Positions 11,872 through 23,313 of a DNA stretch of 64,000 nt are shown one piece after another. Every line of letters begins with the position of its first letter. The first letter of the stretch is position 1. Under the pieces are notes generated by a model. That model saw nothing but the letters and a program-made list of their open reading frames with translations, made no database searches and was not told the origin of the DNA. The stretch is from positions 462,228 through 526,227 of the forward strand of contig JARVKI010000018.1 of the NCBI GenBank assembly GCA_036674765.1, read 5' to 3'. This DNA comes from Seiridium cupressi. Taxonomy: Eukaryota; Ascomycota; Sordariomycetes; Amphisphaeriales; Sporocadaceae. A program made the translations under genes and the position numbers.

Positions 11872-13718
11872 TGTGATGTGATATTGCTCTTTGGTTGTAG
11901 TGTGTGGTTGCAGGTTCGTAGCTCAGGAAGATTGATTCAGTCTATTCTCACGGGGTGGAATGGACTTTCGGCTCGTTGGGGAAAAATAATGTTGTAGTAA
12001 TCTGCAGAGTCAAAGGTTGAGATGTTAGCTTTTGTTGGCGGGGTTTTATTTGTCGCAAGCAAAGCACAAGCACAGCAGCAGCAGATGGAGGGGTTTTCCT
12101 CCCAAGTATGTCATAGCCCACTATCTATCGATAGGACTGGGCTAACGACAGCAGATTCTGGGCAGGGCCGAATATGGTGGGGTTTCCACTGCCTTCTTGG
12201 GCCTTCATCGAACGTCGCATTACGTTGAGTGGGTATTGGGAAAAGAAGTGGTCCGCCGTTGTCATGGCACGTCCATGGTGCTACATTGACTGCGTCTCGA
12301 AGTGGGATGAGGCGGCTCGATGCTTGGCTCCAGACCCAAAGTAAAAAAGTCGGACCCCAATCATCATCGACGTAAATGCCGCTTCTTTCCAAGTACAGCT
12401 GGACGGGGCCCGACTGACTCCTGTTGCTGGGCCAATTCCAAAACTCGACGCAGGGCCGCACAATGACACGGTACCTGGCCATCTTCTGCGTGGTTGTACA
12501 TCATGTGCCCATAGAAAAGCCTCCAGCTGAGAGTGCTGTGCTGTGCTTTGCGCTGCGCCAGTGATGGATGGCGGGGTAGAAACAGAGCAAGGAAAGGAAT
12601 GCAGCGTCGATCAACTAGGTACTTACACCGATTGCGGCGTCCAATGGTTCTCAGGTGAAACAAGGAAGCTGGGATTGATTCGTCGCAATGAAGCTGTCTG
12701 GAAATCTCGATATACGCGAGAGGGAGAGAGAGAGGAGTAGATCAGTGACCGAAAAAGAGTCTATCGTGATGCTTGAAGGGACGGCATGAGCCAAAAGGTG
12801 GGGTTGACTTTGTCCTTAAATCGTCATCGTGCTTTCAGTTACCGAGAAGCTTCCCCTCGTCCTTTCCGTGACCCGCCGATGTGGTGCTCGGGAATACTCT
12901 CGACTGCCCTACGCCTGGCCAGGTACGGGAACATGCGGAAAGAGTGCCAGCAAAGCCACGGATATTGTCAAGGCCGGTGCTGGCTGTATACTACGCAGCT
13001 CTTGACCACCCGAAATGCCGCTCGTTGCCATTCGAGGGCCGGCGGACAGAACGTTCCCATCTTCATATAATGGTTCGGGCTAAGCATTTCGGCCTCTTCA
13101 TGACTGCCCGATAGATCAGGTCGTGTACAGCTACATGGGTATAGTTCAATTGAACCTGCATGCGCGTTCACACTCCAGAACCTAGATTCAGCCCTTCGGA
13201 AACTGCCTGCTGGGCTGCGCATGCGCATTCCTTACTCCTTGCAGTCGCCCCGATTCCCGTTCATTTCCCGCTGTAACCTCGGACTTGACGCCGGGTGGAG
13301 CTCCTACGATGATGGAGTTGGTCATGTCCGCCATGGGATTCGTGGAAATTTTATCAAGCCCGTCCAGTCTCGGTTCATGTGTCTCTCTCTAGATATCTCA
13401 TACATTATCGATAGCTCTCCAGGGAACCGCCATCGATCTAACTCACCGCGCTATGTTTGTACATACATGTAGGAACTAATCGTTCCCCTGAGCTACAGTT
13501 CGTGCGCCTTCAACCGGCCTGGGCGGGCTATGTGCAAGCATGTGTGTACATGCTACTCTCTGGAAATCTACAGCCTGTGTTTATTTACTGGACCAAGTAT
13601 ACTTTATCCTGTTAATGCTTTCCAACCATGCTCCACGTATGCATGAACCAATGCAAGATGCGGTTACCCAGAACGCCCATGTCTGTTTGCTTATTCCTTC
13701 TTGGTTAGAGGAGCTCTC
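11872..13718. other. Aldolase promoter and intergenic DNA
   Basis: Begins with the pyrimidine-rich leader of the aldolase gene. An AAATAAAA TATA-like sequence on the minus strand (12044-12051) lies about 175 bases before the ATG. The remaining sequence has many short overlapping frames on both strands without protein-like composition; no gene is supported. Confidence 0.4.
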
Positions 13719-14105
13719 TCAAAGCCATGGCTCCATCAATCCATGGTTATGGCCATGTGGTTCGTGCCTCTGCTTTACGGGCTCCTTCCCAGAAGCCTTC
13801 AAGCCTGTATCGCTCTCGCTTCTGGTGTCTACCTGGGACACAGCCGAGTAGTGGTGCAACTCGGTATGGAGACCTACGAACTCATCCCACGTATTCCGGG
13901 CAAGGCACTTGAGCCACCTCCAAACAATAAGACAGCCGTCCCTGAAGTTCCACCACCATCCTTCCAGGAATATGTGCAGTCTCTGAAATAGGCCGCGGTT
14001 CTCCTTCCAACTGTCTTCCTCGTCGTCTTCGCCTACGGCATTACCGCCTCTCGGGCCAAATCCGTACCGTATCCTCGCGACCGCGTCGACCAAGGTCCGT
14101 ATCAA
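13719..14105 (-). CDS. Uncharacterised small ORF downstream of ubp16-like gene
   Basis: 128-aa open frame on the minus strand, starting 13 bases after the stop of the deubiquitinase. The N-terminal half is Arg- and acidic-rich with an unusual Trp-rich stretch (EGWWWNFRDGCLIVWRWLK) and a fairly high GC3, which speaks mildly for coding; the C-terminal part is His/Lys-rich and looks less natural. On the opposite strand 13701-13991 (96 aa) is also open, with a hydrophobic start and a Pro-rich tail (PPPSFQEYVQSLK). At most one is real. I do not recognise either. Confidence 0.25.
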   Translation of the reverse strand: MIRTLVDAVARIRYGFGPRGGNAVGEDDEEDSWKENRGLFQRLHIFLEGWWWNFRDGCLIVWRWLKCLARNTWDEFVGLHTELHHYSAVSQVDTRSESDTGLKASGKEPVKQRHEPHGHNHGLMEPWL

Positions 14106-14117
14106 CGCGAGGTCGTC

Positions 14118-16109
14118 CTAAGATTCGGTCGATATTGGCTCGGCACGTTCCTCGAGCTCGTAAAATAGAAGATACACTTCCCTCTGCATACCCAACACTT
14201 CGCTCGTCTTGGCCTCCTTCACCTTCTCATCACTGATGCGCCACCAACGCTCCGGTTGCTTCTTCTTCCGAGGCTTCGCGGCGCTGTCCCCTGCTCCACT
14301 GGTGGCGGGCGCAACTGGCATCCCAGTCGGCAGGTTGACAGTGCCATTCGAGGAGCGCTTGCCGGCAGGGCTACATGGACGACTGTTCCTTGCTGACTGT
14401 GATATCTTGGAGAGTGTGGACTTGGCCGAGGCAGCGACGGATTTTAAGCTCACGGTGTCCGAGTCACGTTCCTTGGGCGCTGAGGTAGGACCCATACGTG
14501 AAGATGCACGTCTGTTTGTACTGGGTGACGAGCGGGGTATGTTGTCTTGAGAGGTTTGAGGTAGATCCACGAGAGATGGGTTCGGCGAACCAGAGGCTGA
14601 GTCAGGGGACAACAAGTCCGGCGTCGAGATTAAAGAACTACCATCTTCGGGTCTCTGAAGGGCGCGTACTTGGGGCGTCACAGCTGCGGGCGAGGAGATC
14701 GGGCTTGGCTGAGCAGATTTGGCGAATGCGTGTGACTGCTGGAAAGGATGGGGCGTTGAAAATGGCACGGCTACGTTCTGCCGCCGGAAAGATTCATAGT
14801 GGCCACTATGGTGGTTGCCCTTGTGTGTTACTGTCGCGAGCAGCTTGTACTTCTTCTGGCCTCGAAGACCACCCATAGGCAGTCTTTCCGGAAAGGAAAC
14901 TTTGGCCGAGTTCTTGGTTGACATGCTAGCATCGTAAATAGAGCGCGAGAGATGGATTGCCAGAACCTTGGGGAAGCTAGTTACACGAGTATGTCTCGCG
15001 ATCTTGCGCTTCGGGGCATAGCGCACATCCGGTAGCACAACATCTGGGGCTTGTTCGGGATCGGTATCAATCGCATACTGCAGTTTTCGTAAATTTCCTA
15101 TCGTGGCAGCTTTGAACTCTTCCGAGGTGGACTTGGCCAGCTCTGACTCTAGGACTTCTTTAGCATGCACTAAGCGGCATTTTTCACACTTGAAATCGTC
15201 GATATATTCCGTCTTGAAGAGACCGTCCAGACAAGCGTTCAGAGAAGTCGAGCTGGCTTGGGGGACGTTCAAAGTCAATGTGCAGAAGGTACTTTCGGTC
15301 GGCCGTGGTTTGAAGTGACATGTCTGACACTCGACCTGGCTTTCGTACTTGCCCTCCATGGGGAAGCCATCCTCCTCGTCGACCTCGGCCACCTCCTCAG
15401 GTTCTGTCTGGATAGTTGGTATATGGGCCAAAGCCTCTTGAGATCCATCACTTTCGCCGGCCACCTTGTTCGGATCGAGATTTGCTAACCGCTCGCCCAC
15501 GGCCGTGGTGTCTATGGGTGCAGCTCCGTCCGCCGGGGGCCCAGATACACCTTTCTCCCGCGCGTGTTGTCTTGCTCTTTTGCCGGCATGGTACTCGTCG
15601 CACAGCCTCTCGGCTACTACCTGCAGGAACTCTTGGGCGTCTTGTTGTTGCCTGCTGATGCGCTGCTTGAAGGCGACCTCGAGTACCTTGACGAAGCCGG
15701 TGGCCGTTATCGTCTTCTTGTAGATGGGCCGCTCATTCAGCGCGTCGAGGATTGCCTTGAGGCCCTGAGTGACAATGCCGGTTTGAAGGCCTTCAATCTT
15801 CCATCTTGGCGCGTCTTTTCGGCTCGGGTCCGACACGGGTTCCTGATAGACCCACGGCTCGTCGATATGTCTTCGGTGCGTCTCGCGGATGAGGTAGACG
15901 CGGAGATCGGTAAGGCCTGCAAGTGCTTGTAGAACTGAATTGATGAAGCAGTCGTTGGCAGGGTTGTTGAGGCCGACCACTCCCTTCTTCCGCGCTGAAT
16001 TCGATTCGCTATCAATGAAGTATGTAGGAGCGAAGACGTAGACCAACGTTATGGCCGCCAGAGATGCGCCGGCGGCATAGGTAGCAACCGTGAGCGGCTT
16101 CTCCGGCAT
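14118..16109 (-). CDS. ubp16: Ubiquitin carboxyl-terminal hydrolase, membrane-anchored (Ubp16-like)
   Basis: Single exon, 663 aa. A hydrophobic segment at residues 8-28 suggests an N-terminal signal anchor as in yeast Ubp16 of the mitochondrial outer membrane. The Cys box is GLNNPANDCFINSVLQALAG with catalytic Cys54; RQQQDAQEFLQVVAE is the QDAQEF block; a zinc-ribbon pair CQTC and CEKC follows (FKCEKCRLVHA); the His box is HKGNHHSGHYESF with catalytic His437, and RWWRISDEKV near the C-terminus is the final conserved block. A Ser/Pro-rich insertion of about 150 residues sits between the His box and that block, which is longer than in most USPs. It should remove ubiquitin from substrates, probably at an organelle surface. 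The start is set by the anchor. Confidence 0.93.
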   Translation of the reverse strand: MPEKPLTVATYAAGASLAAITLVYVFAPTYFIDSESNSARKKGVVGLNNPANDCFINSVLQALAGLTDLRVYLIRETHRRHIDEPWVYQEPVSDPSRKDAPRWKIEGLQTGIVTQGLKAILDALNERPIYKKTITATGFVKVLEVAFKQRISRQQQDAQEFLQVVAERLCDEYHAGKRARQHAREKGVSGPPADGAAPIDTTAVGERLANLDPNKVAGESDGSQEALAHIPTIQTEPEEVAEVDEEDGFPMEGKYESQVECQTCHFKPRPTESTFCTLTLNVPQASSTSLNACLDGLFKTEYIDDFKCEKCRLVHAKEVLESELAKSTSEEFKAATIGNLRKLQYAIDTDPEQAPDVVLPDVRYAPKRKIARHTRVTSFPKVLAIHLSRSIYDASMSTKNSAKVSFPERLPMGGLRGQKKYKLLATVTHKGNHHSGHYESFRRQNVAVPFSTPHPFQQSHAFAKSAQPSPISSPAAVTPQVRALQRPEDGSSLISTPDLLSPDSASGSPNPSLVDLPQTSQDNIPRSSPSTNRRASSRMGPTSAPKERDSDTVSLKSVAASAKSTLSKISQSARNSRPCSPAGKRSSNGTVNLPTGMPVAPATSGAGDSAAKPRKKKQPERWWRISDEKVKEAKTSEVLGMQREVYLLFYELEERAEPISTES

Positions 16110-16833
16110 GTTGCGGCCGCCGGTAGGGTAGCCCGAGAAGAGAAATCCGAGCTACTCTATGACTGCTCCTGTATGTAAGAGGTCTGGAGCAATGTCGAGG
16201 GTCTGAGAAGGCTATCAGGTCGCGTAGGATCCTATGCACCCAGACAGCCGCATGCTCCGTTTGACAAAGACTTCGGCTGTGGGGAGCGTGGTAGTCGAAC
16301 AGGGATCGTCCCTGGCGGAATTGAGCGGGCGGCTTGTTAAAGCGGAAGGCATACAACAACGGACGGAGGCTTGCCCAGGCATAAGATCAAGAAGAGATGT
16401 TGTCGCAATCCGTTGCTCGTAAGGAAAAGACTGTTGCATATTCAACTCTCATCTGCTGACAGCCATTGAGAAGGCGTAGTTGACGAATGGGAAATACAGT
16501 GAATAGTTCACAGCTAGTCTGTTCGGCACTAGGCGACTTCATACTTGCCTGGACTTGAGGAGGTGTAGACTCTTTCTGCCAAGCCAATTTGACAGTCGGG
16601 GCCTCGGGCGCAGGCGTCTTCTTTCCGCATTGGCTTTCGGTCAGACTCAAATGCCGCACAGCAGTCTGCACGATCTGACATCCAGCCAAGAAAGGCCTTG
16701 CAGAACAAAAGTCGCTGAATACAAAGGGGCCTGTTGGATTCAGCACCAGCACCAGCACCAGCACCAGCGGCTCACCTCGCGAAGTTGTCAGTCAGAGAGG
16801 ATTGCAGCGTCAAATTGCTTCATACTGCCAACC
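16110..16833. other. Intergenic region upstream of ubp16-like gene
   Basis: Promoter side of the deubiquitinase and 3' flank of the F-box-like gene. Apart from a short CAGCAC microsatellite (listed separately) nothing is supported. Confidence 0.45.
16741..16768. repeat. CAGCAC hexamer microsatellite
   Basis: Almost five perfect tandem copies of CAGCAC. It lies in intergenic DNA. An 81-99 aa frame can be read through it but shows no protein-like composition. Confidence 0.9.
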
Positions 16834-18197
16834 CTACTTCTTCCAGCCACATGATAGAGCTGGGTCTATGAGCTCAGTGTTCTGATCATCGGAAATGGTG
16901 TAAGGCTTCTTGATCTCGTACATAATGTAATGGGCGCTTAGGATGGGCCAAGATTCCGACCGAGTCTTCCTCGGCCCAGCGACGAGCGACCCCACGCCCA
17001 GGATACGAGGGGCGTCTCTCGGAACCGCGGGGGGCATTGCGGGGAAAGTATCCGATAGACCCAGCATCCAGGTCATGACAGCGTTCTCAATAAATCCATA
17101 GTATAAAGAGAAGTATGATGTATAGTATTCCAATAGCAGCAAGAGTGAGGCAGAATTTTCTTTCTTACCTAGACATCTTATCAGTACCGGATCTACTCCA
17201 GCTCACTTATCTGTGGATGTGGCAATACCAGTTGTGGTGGCTCCAGGATCCGCTGACCCTTAACATCCCACAGCTCACCAGCCAGTGCTGTCCCCATGAG
17301 CCACTCTGAATTCGAGTCCAAGAAGTTCTTTCGCTTGGGAACCTGTATCTTGAGTGCCATCAGCTGGATGCGATCTTCATCGCCAGCTGTGTCGCTTTGG
17401 TCCTTGACTGGGACTGTAGTGTGTTTTCTAACATCCGCCAAAACGATCGTGACAGCAGAGTCGACCTTGGCTCGTTGAAGGTAAACTTCCCGAAAGTCAA
17501 AACCGCTACGAATACTGCCAATAGCGCCCGTAAGGATGATATGCTCGAGATGAGGTATGTCTGCCATGGACCCCCAAAAGTCCCTATCGCATGACGGCCT
17601 GTTCAAGCCGAGGCGGCGAAGCTTTGGCCATTTATACAAAATTGACTTTGGAATATTGTCCTCGTCCTGCACACTGAGCCGTCCCGCATCGCGTGTGCAC
17701 ACGAATTCTTCCAGGTTGGCCAACCTCTCGAAGCCTTCCAGCAACACTGGTCCGACGTTCAGGTGATCATTCCACGGCGGCAAGCTATCGAATGGCATAT
17801 CCACTATGAGTCGCTTGAGCGTGCCACTTGCGTATCCAAACACATCCCGAATCCATGCTGCCGTTGGCAAGTTATCCATAATAGCGCCAAACGGAGCAAG
17901 ATACATGGTATGGAGATTATTGAAGACAGATGGTAGCTTTAGCCCAGACTCGCGCGAGACCTCCAGGCAAAGTAGAAAGCGGCGAAGTCTGTCATCACTA
18001 TCAAGAACTATACAGTGTTGCTGCATTCTGCGAACTGCAAAGTCGTGGGTAGCGTGATTGACGAGGCTGAAGCTGAGCAGTAACTGTGTCGCTCTATCGG
18101 ACGCGGTAATCAAGGTGGTCGGATTCGCGGGGATGTAGCATGTCATCACGTTCAGGATAAGCTCCCAGGGAAGCCGTAAGAGTTGTGCGTCCATCAT
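16834..18197 (-). CDS. F-box-like protein
   Basis: The main frame 17193-18197 (334 aa, minus) starts MMDAQLLRLPWELILNVMTCYIP, a typical fungal F-box-like opening (LPxEL..I), followed by a leucine-patterned body (HTMYLAPFGAIM, LKRLIVDMPFD, LEEFVCTRDAG, LRRLGLNRPS, LEHIILTGAIG) that resembles degenerate LRR-like repeats. The frame stops right after PHPQISELE. A second coding-like frame, 16834 to about 17168, continues if an intron with donor GTGAGC at 17206 and acceptor CTAG ending at 17169 is removed; that intron would be only 38 nt, so the join is tentative and 17193 may be the true end. F-box proteins are substrate receptors of SCF ubiquitin ligases; the substrate is unknown. Confidence 0.65.
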
Positions 18198-20062
18198 CGC
18201 AATCAGGATTGGCTAAAGCAGGTTCAAGATGTCGCTTCTAGTCCCTAGATGTAGCACCCACGAAGCAGTAGGTTAGGGGATTGGCGCAACAAGATGCTGA
18301 CTGCGAAGCACCGAGTATTATGCATCTAACCATGATGTGGCCATGACATTCATCTAACCGAAATTCCCATTTGATCAATGCCATCTTAGACCGTCCAAGG
18401 CTGGAGGAGAAATTGATGTTCTGCCGTGAGACTGGCCCTCGTGCAGAACTTTTGAAGCTATCTGGAATGAACCCGATAGCATATCGGTCGCCTAGACAAT
18501 TCACAACATCCGTATAGAGGTTGATCCAAAGATTAGGCGTCCGTCGAGCGGCATCGCCCCGTATAAGCCCAACATCTATCGACTACATATCTTATAATGC
18601 GTGAGGAAGGTTTCAGTTGGAGTCGAATTTAATGGCAAGGAATAGAGTCGTTCCGAATTCAACTATAGAAGTAACAGAAGTACTGCCGATACGGTTGAAG
18701 ACATGGTTGGGCAACTTACTGATCGGCCAGCGCAAGCCTCCGGTCGTCCGTCGGACTGAGCAGAATGCAATGTGAGAAGGTGAAAATTATGCGTAGATGA
18801 ATATATCACGACTCTTCTAGTAACTGCAAATAGTCAGTATAGTTACATTCAATCTCAGCTTACTTCATCAGCAGCATTCATATCTGGTGCGACCTATCAA
18901 ACCGCGTTGGTGTTCGATTGTTGCCGTACGCAGAGAACCTTGAAGTGGGGTTAAATCGCTATGGTCCGGCTACGCCTCGTGTTGTATCTTGATTGAGTCA
19001 ACGGATCTTGCGAATAGTATTATGCGTCTAGCCTGATATCCTGTTGTAGGGTCCCTGACAGCTATCTCAGAGCCACCTACAACAAGCCGGCCAGAGTGAA
19101 TAGAACGAAATAGCGAGGAGATTTATTGCAACTTTAAGTGCTACTAATATAGCCCTAGGTAGACATTCTTAGATGTCAACTGTCTTTGGCATGTATCGTG
19201 TATCGTTGTCAACCGGGCTACGTTCAACTACCTGAGCTTTCGCCAAGCACTTGAGTCGAAAGTGAAGGTGCGAAGAGCCATGCAAATGAACCTGGCCGGT
19301 CATCTGGTATCTCGCCGTTCTCGTATGATACTAAAGGTCATGCAGATGTCGTATTACGAGTATCCACCCATAACTTCTTTCGTCGCTGCTTCTTTTGAGG
19401 TCATATAAGATTTTCTAGTGGTTTTCACCGTCTGCGATTGAGTTTATACTGATGGTGCGACGTTCCAACGTTTAAGCTTGACTTTTCCCTTCCAGAGTTG
19501 CGTCAATAACTGCTTAGAATATATCATCACAATGTTTCCCGCAATTAGGTGCCGATATCCAGCCATGCTGCTCATCCTTTCGGCGACTGTTGTGGCTTTT
19601 TGTGGGGGAGCTGGGCGGAGATTTCTTCGTTCCGTGAGCAAGTCTATAGATAGCTGCAATCTGCTAGGTTAGTGGACTGTAATAACGTGCCATGGAATAA
19701 GACTTCGACAGATAGAAATACCCAAGGTGCCATACAAGCTCGGAGGCGATACTCCGAGTCTCTCTATCACGACAGCAAAGCTCGTATTGAGCGGATCTGT
19801 CCGTTCCAACTCTGGCTCTCTCGGTTGCAACCCTGTCCCGGCAGCTGTTAACCCTAGGAACGTGTGTGGAGATACTGCCTCTTTCGGTAGGAGTAATTAG
19901 AAATACGAGCTCGTTGTCTTGGCATCTATATGCCAGACGCAAAAAGATGGTTCCGTTAATGTTTAAAATGAAATACAATTCCGGATATGTGCACGATGCT
20001 GTCGATTATGCACGGTGGCCCAGACCCGTGAATCGTCTCAGCTCGACATTCAGACCGCCAAC
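18198..20062. other. Intergenic region
   Basis: Between the divergent F-box-like and subtilisin genes. All open frames are short and lack protein-like composition. Nothing further seen. Confidence 0.45.
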
Positions 20063-23000
20063 ATGCGTGTAAGCGGCGCTCTTCTAGCGGTTCTAGCTGC
20101 TACCAGCCATGCGGCGACGCAACGTCTACCCACGCGACAAACCACCAACGGGACCAGCTCGCATGATGCCACGCCCCGTCGATATATAGTCGAATTGAAG
20201 TCGCGTGGTCATGGCGCGCGCGTCGCAGACAAAGTCGCCGGTATTGATGGTCTTCATATTGTCAAGACCTTTGACAACGATATCTTCCCTGCTGTCAGTG
20301 TGGAATGCGATCACGCCTGCGATGCAGCATCCGTTGCTGCCGCACTTGATGACGAGGAAGATGATGGTGTCGTTGCCGCCGTCTTCAAATCCACCCGGAT
20401 CCAGTTGACTCCCACTATTCAGGGCGAGTCTTACAGCGACGATGCGGCAGCCTCCAACTACTCTGTGCATGGCCTGACTGGGGTGGAGAAGCTCCACGAG
20501 GCTGGTATCATTGGCGAGGGTGCCGTTGTGGCCATAGTTGACAGTGGTGTTCAGTACACGCATCCTGCTGTGAGTGTTCCTATTGATCATGACTTATGGA
20601 AGTAGCCATTGAAACGAATGTCAATAGCTCGGCGGCGGAATAGGTGAAAATTACACCGTGATTGGCGGATATGATCTGGTTGGCGACAGTAAGTTGATGA
20701 ATGAAATTTCTGGAATACTTGAGGTTAACAGCAATTCTACCAGATTGGCCCAATACCTCACCTGAGCCTGACAACGATCCGATGGACGAGTACGGCCATG
20801 GCACCCACGTTGCCGGTATCGTCGCGGGCAAAAGCGATCAGTGGGTCAATACTCTTTGCCTGCACATTGATTTGCGACTGATGTTGGCAGGTTTGTTGGT
20901 GTTGCTCCGGGGGCAAAAATTCTCTCCTTCAAGGTTTTCGGTTCCACCGGCTACTCAGACGAAGAGACCGTCATCGAGGGTTTTCTGAAGGCTTTCGACT
21001 CAGGAGTGAGTAAAGGCCGTCTGTCTTGGTTCCAATGATCGTCGACGCTCGCTAACATATGTTTGACACTAGGCTGACATTATCACTGCGAGTCTCGGCG
21101 AGAAGGGCGGATGGACTAGCAACGCATGGGCCGTCGTAGCTTCACGAATGGTGGATCAAGGTGTCGTTGTCACCATTGCTGCTGGTAACGACGGTCAAGA
21201 CGGTGCTTTCGACATGAGCAACGGCGCAGCAGGCGCCCACGTTCTTACCATCGCCGCGTCAGAACCCGATGAGTTTCCCGCGCAGGAGTTCACAGCAAAC
21301 TTCATCCTTGGAGGCGAAACAAATGCTACCCAGTTGGCTTACTATGGGGGCTCGAGCACATTTCCGAGCACGGTTGTCGACTGGCCAGTCGTTCCCTTAA
21401 CGTTGAATGCCTCCGTCGAGGCTGACGCTTGTTCACCTTTGCCGGCCGACACCGCCAACATGACTGGAACCATTGTCCTCATTCGATACGGAGGCTGCGA
21501 CCTATATACAAAGCATCAGAATATTGTGGATTTTGCACCACAGTACATCCTCTTCTATGAAGATGATGGCTCCTACCAAAGCCCCATCACAGGGATCTCG
21601 CCGGGCCTCACGTCAGTGATCGAGGCGCGGGCTGGCGAGGCCATCGTGAAGACCATTCTTGATGGAGGTAACGTAACGGCATCCTTCGATGTCACAAGTG
21701 GCCACTACGTCGGCCTCTATAATGCTGGTGGTGGACGGCCCGCAATGTATAGTACTTGGGGCAGCACCTTCGACCTTGCGCTTAAGCCAGATATTGCAGC
21801 CCCGGGTGACAAGATCCTCAGCACCTACCCAACCGACGCCTACAAGGTACTCAGTGGAACGAGCATGGCGACACCGTACATTGCAGGCGTCGCGGCGCTC
21901 TACATCGGAAAGTTTGGCGGTAGATCAGCCCACGCTGAAGACCCTGCTTGGGCTCAGCGTCTGCACGCACGTATCATGTCGACAGCGCACGCAGTGCCTT
22001 GGGCAGATTGGTCGACGAGTGCCACCGACTATGGGTTCTACGCGCCGCCTACCCAAGTTGGTGCAGGCTTTGTTGATGCGGTCAAGCTACTCAACTATAC
22101 CACAGAGCTCAGCTTCGATGGTCGCAAATTCGAACTCAACGATACAGCCCACTTCCAGGGCTCTCACGCAGTAGACATCACTAACAAAGCTAGTGAAGCG
22201 GTGACCTATACCTTTGCGCTGCAACCTGCTGGGGGTTATGAGTCGTGGACGCCACTGCCGCCCGGGGCTGTTCAATACGGGGTACCAGGCGTCAAGTTAT
22301 ACCCTGATATCATCCCCGAAGAGATGGTGCCGGAGGTCACCCTACCGGAAGCCCTGACCATTGCGGCTGGTGAAACCGTAACCGTCCCGTAAGAACGAAT
22401 AACCACAAGAACGTATGGATTTCACTGACTTGGGGTCAAGGTTAACATTCTCCGTTCCCCCGGGCCTCAATGCCTCGAATCTGCCCGTCTATAGTGGTAA
22501 GGTGCTGATTAGCGGAGACAATGGAGAGGAACTGGGAATCCCATATTTCGGTAAGCACCAAGTCCATTCCATCAGCAGAATGTTTACTGAAATTCCTACA
22601 GGTGTCGGTTCGAGCATAAAGGACGAGATCGCCAACGTCTGGGATTATGGAAATCTGTACCCAACGATGTCCTCGGGTGTCTCTAATACTCCACTGGCAA
22701 CCAAATCCAAGTAAGCCGATTCTAGATACCAACAACGAACGGCCCTAATGCGTGACAGCTTCACATTCAATCTATCAATGTCGGCTCAGGACTTCCCGAA
22801 GATGTACTCCATGTTGGCGTGGGGAACCGAGGAGCTACGCTGGGATGTAAGTGCCATCTCCATATCTATCAGTGATGTGGGAATGTGGGAGTAGACCGAA
22901 CTTACAGCGTGTTTAGGTATTCGAAGACGATTACACAGAGGCTGACTGGACATATCCTCCGGTTCCAGGACAAGGCGGCTTTGTGGGTTCCGCTACCAGC

Positions 23001-23313
23001 TGGAATGACACTGCTTCGTCGTCGTGGTTCGATCCCACAAAGGCTAGCGAAGATGACATCTTCTCATTTCCCTTACGTAACATCCCACGAGGTGTCCAGG
23101 CAATTTACTACTGGTTGGGAAGGTATGCCAATGGGACCCAGGCTCAACCTGGAGCCTACAAGTAAGTGTCCGTGGCAACGGCCGTTATGTCTTGGTTGCT
23201 GACTTGACGCGAACAGATTCAGGCTCGCTGCCTTACGACCATTCGGAGATCCAAAGCTGGCAGCAGACTGGGACATTTGGTCGACACCCAACATTACATT
23301 CCTGCCATTGTGA
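20063..23313 (+). CDS. Secreted subtilisin-like serine protease (S8, PA-domain type)
   Basis: Ten exons: 20063-20569, 20628-20688, 20744-20840, 20891-21005, 21073-22388, 22441-22550, 22602-22710, 22759-22846, 22917-23161, 23217-23313; about 914 aa. I chose ATG 20063 because it begins a good signal peptide (MRVSGALLAVLAATSHA); an upstream in-frame ATG at 20015 would precede it with polar residues. Order: signal peptide; I9-like propeptide (RRYIVELKSRG from residue 39); catalytic Asp160 (AIVDSGVQYTH), His208 (GHGTHVAG) and Ser524 (GTSMATP); a PA-type insert near residues 370-480 (NMTGTIVLIRYGGCDL); C-terminal Fn3-like region. All triad residues are intact. This architecture is that of Vpr-like minor extracellular proteases, common in saprotrophic, entomopathogenic and plant-associated fungi. 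It probably degrades external protein. Confidence 0.95.
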
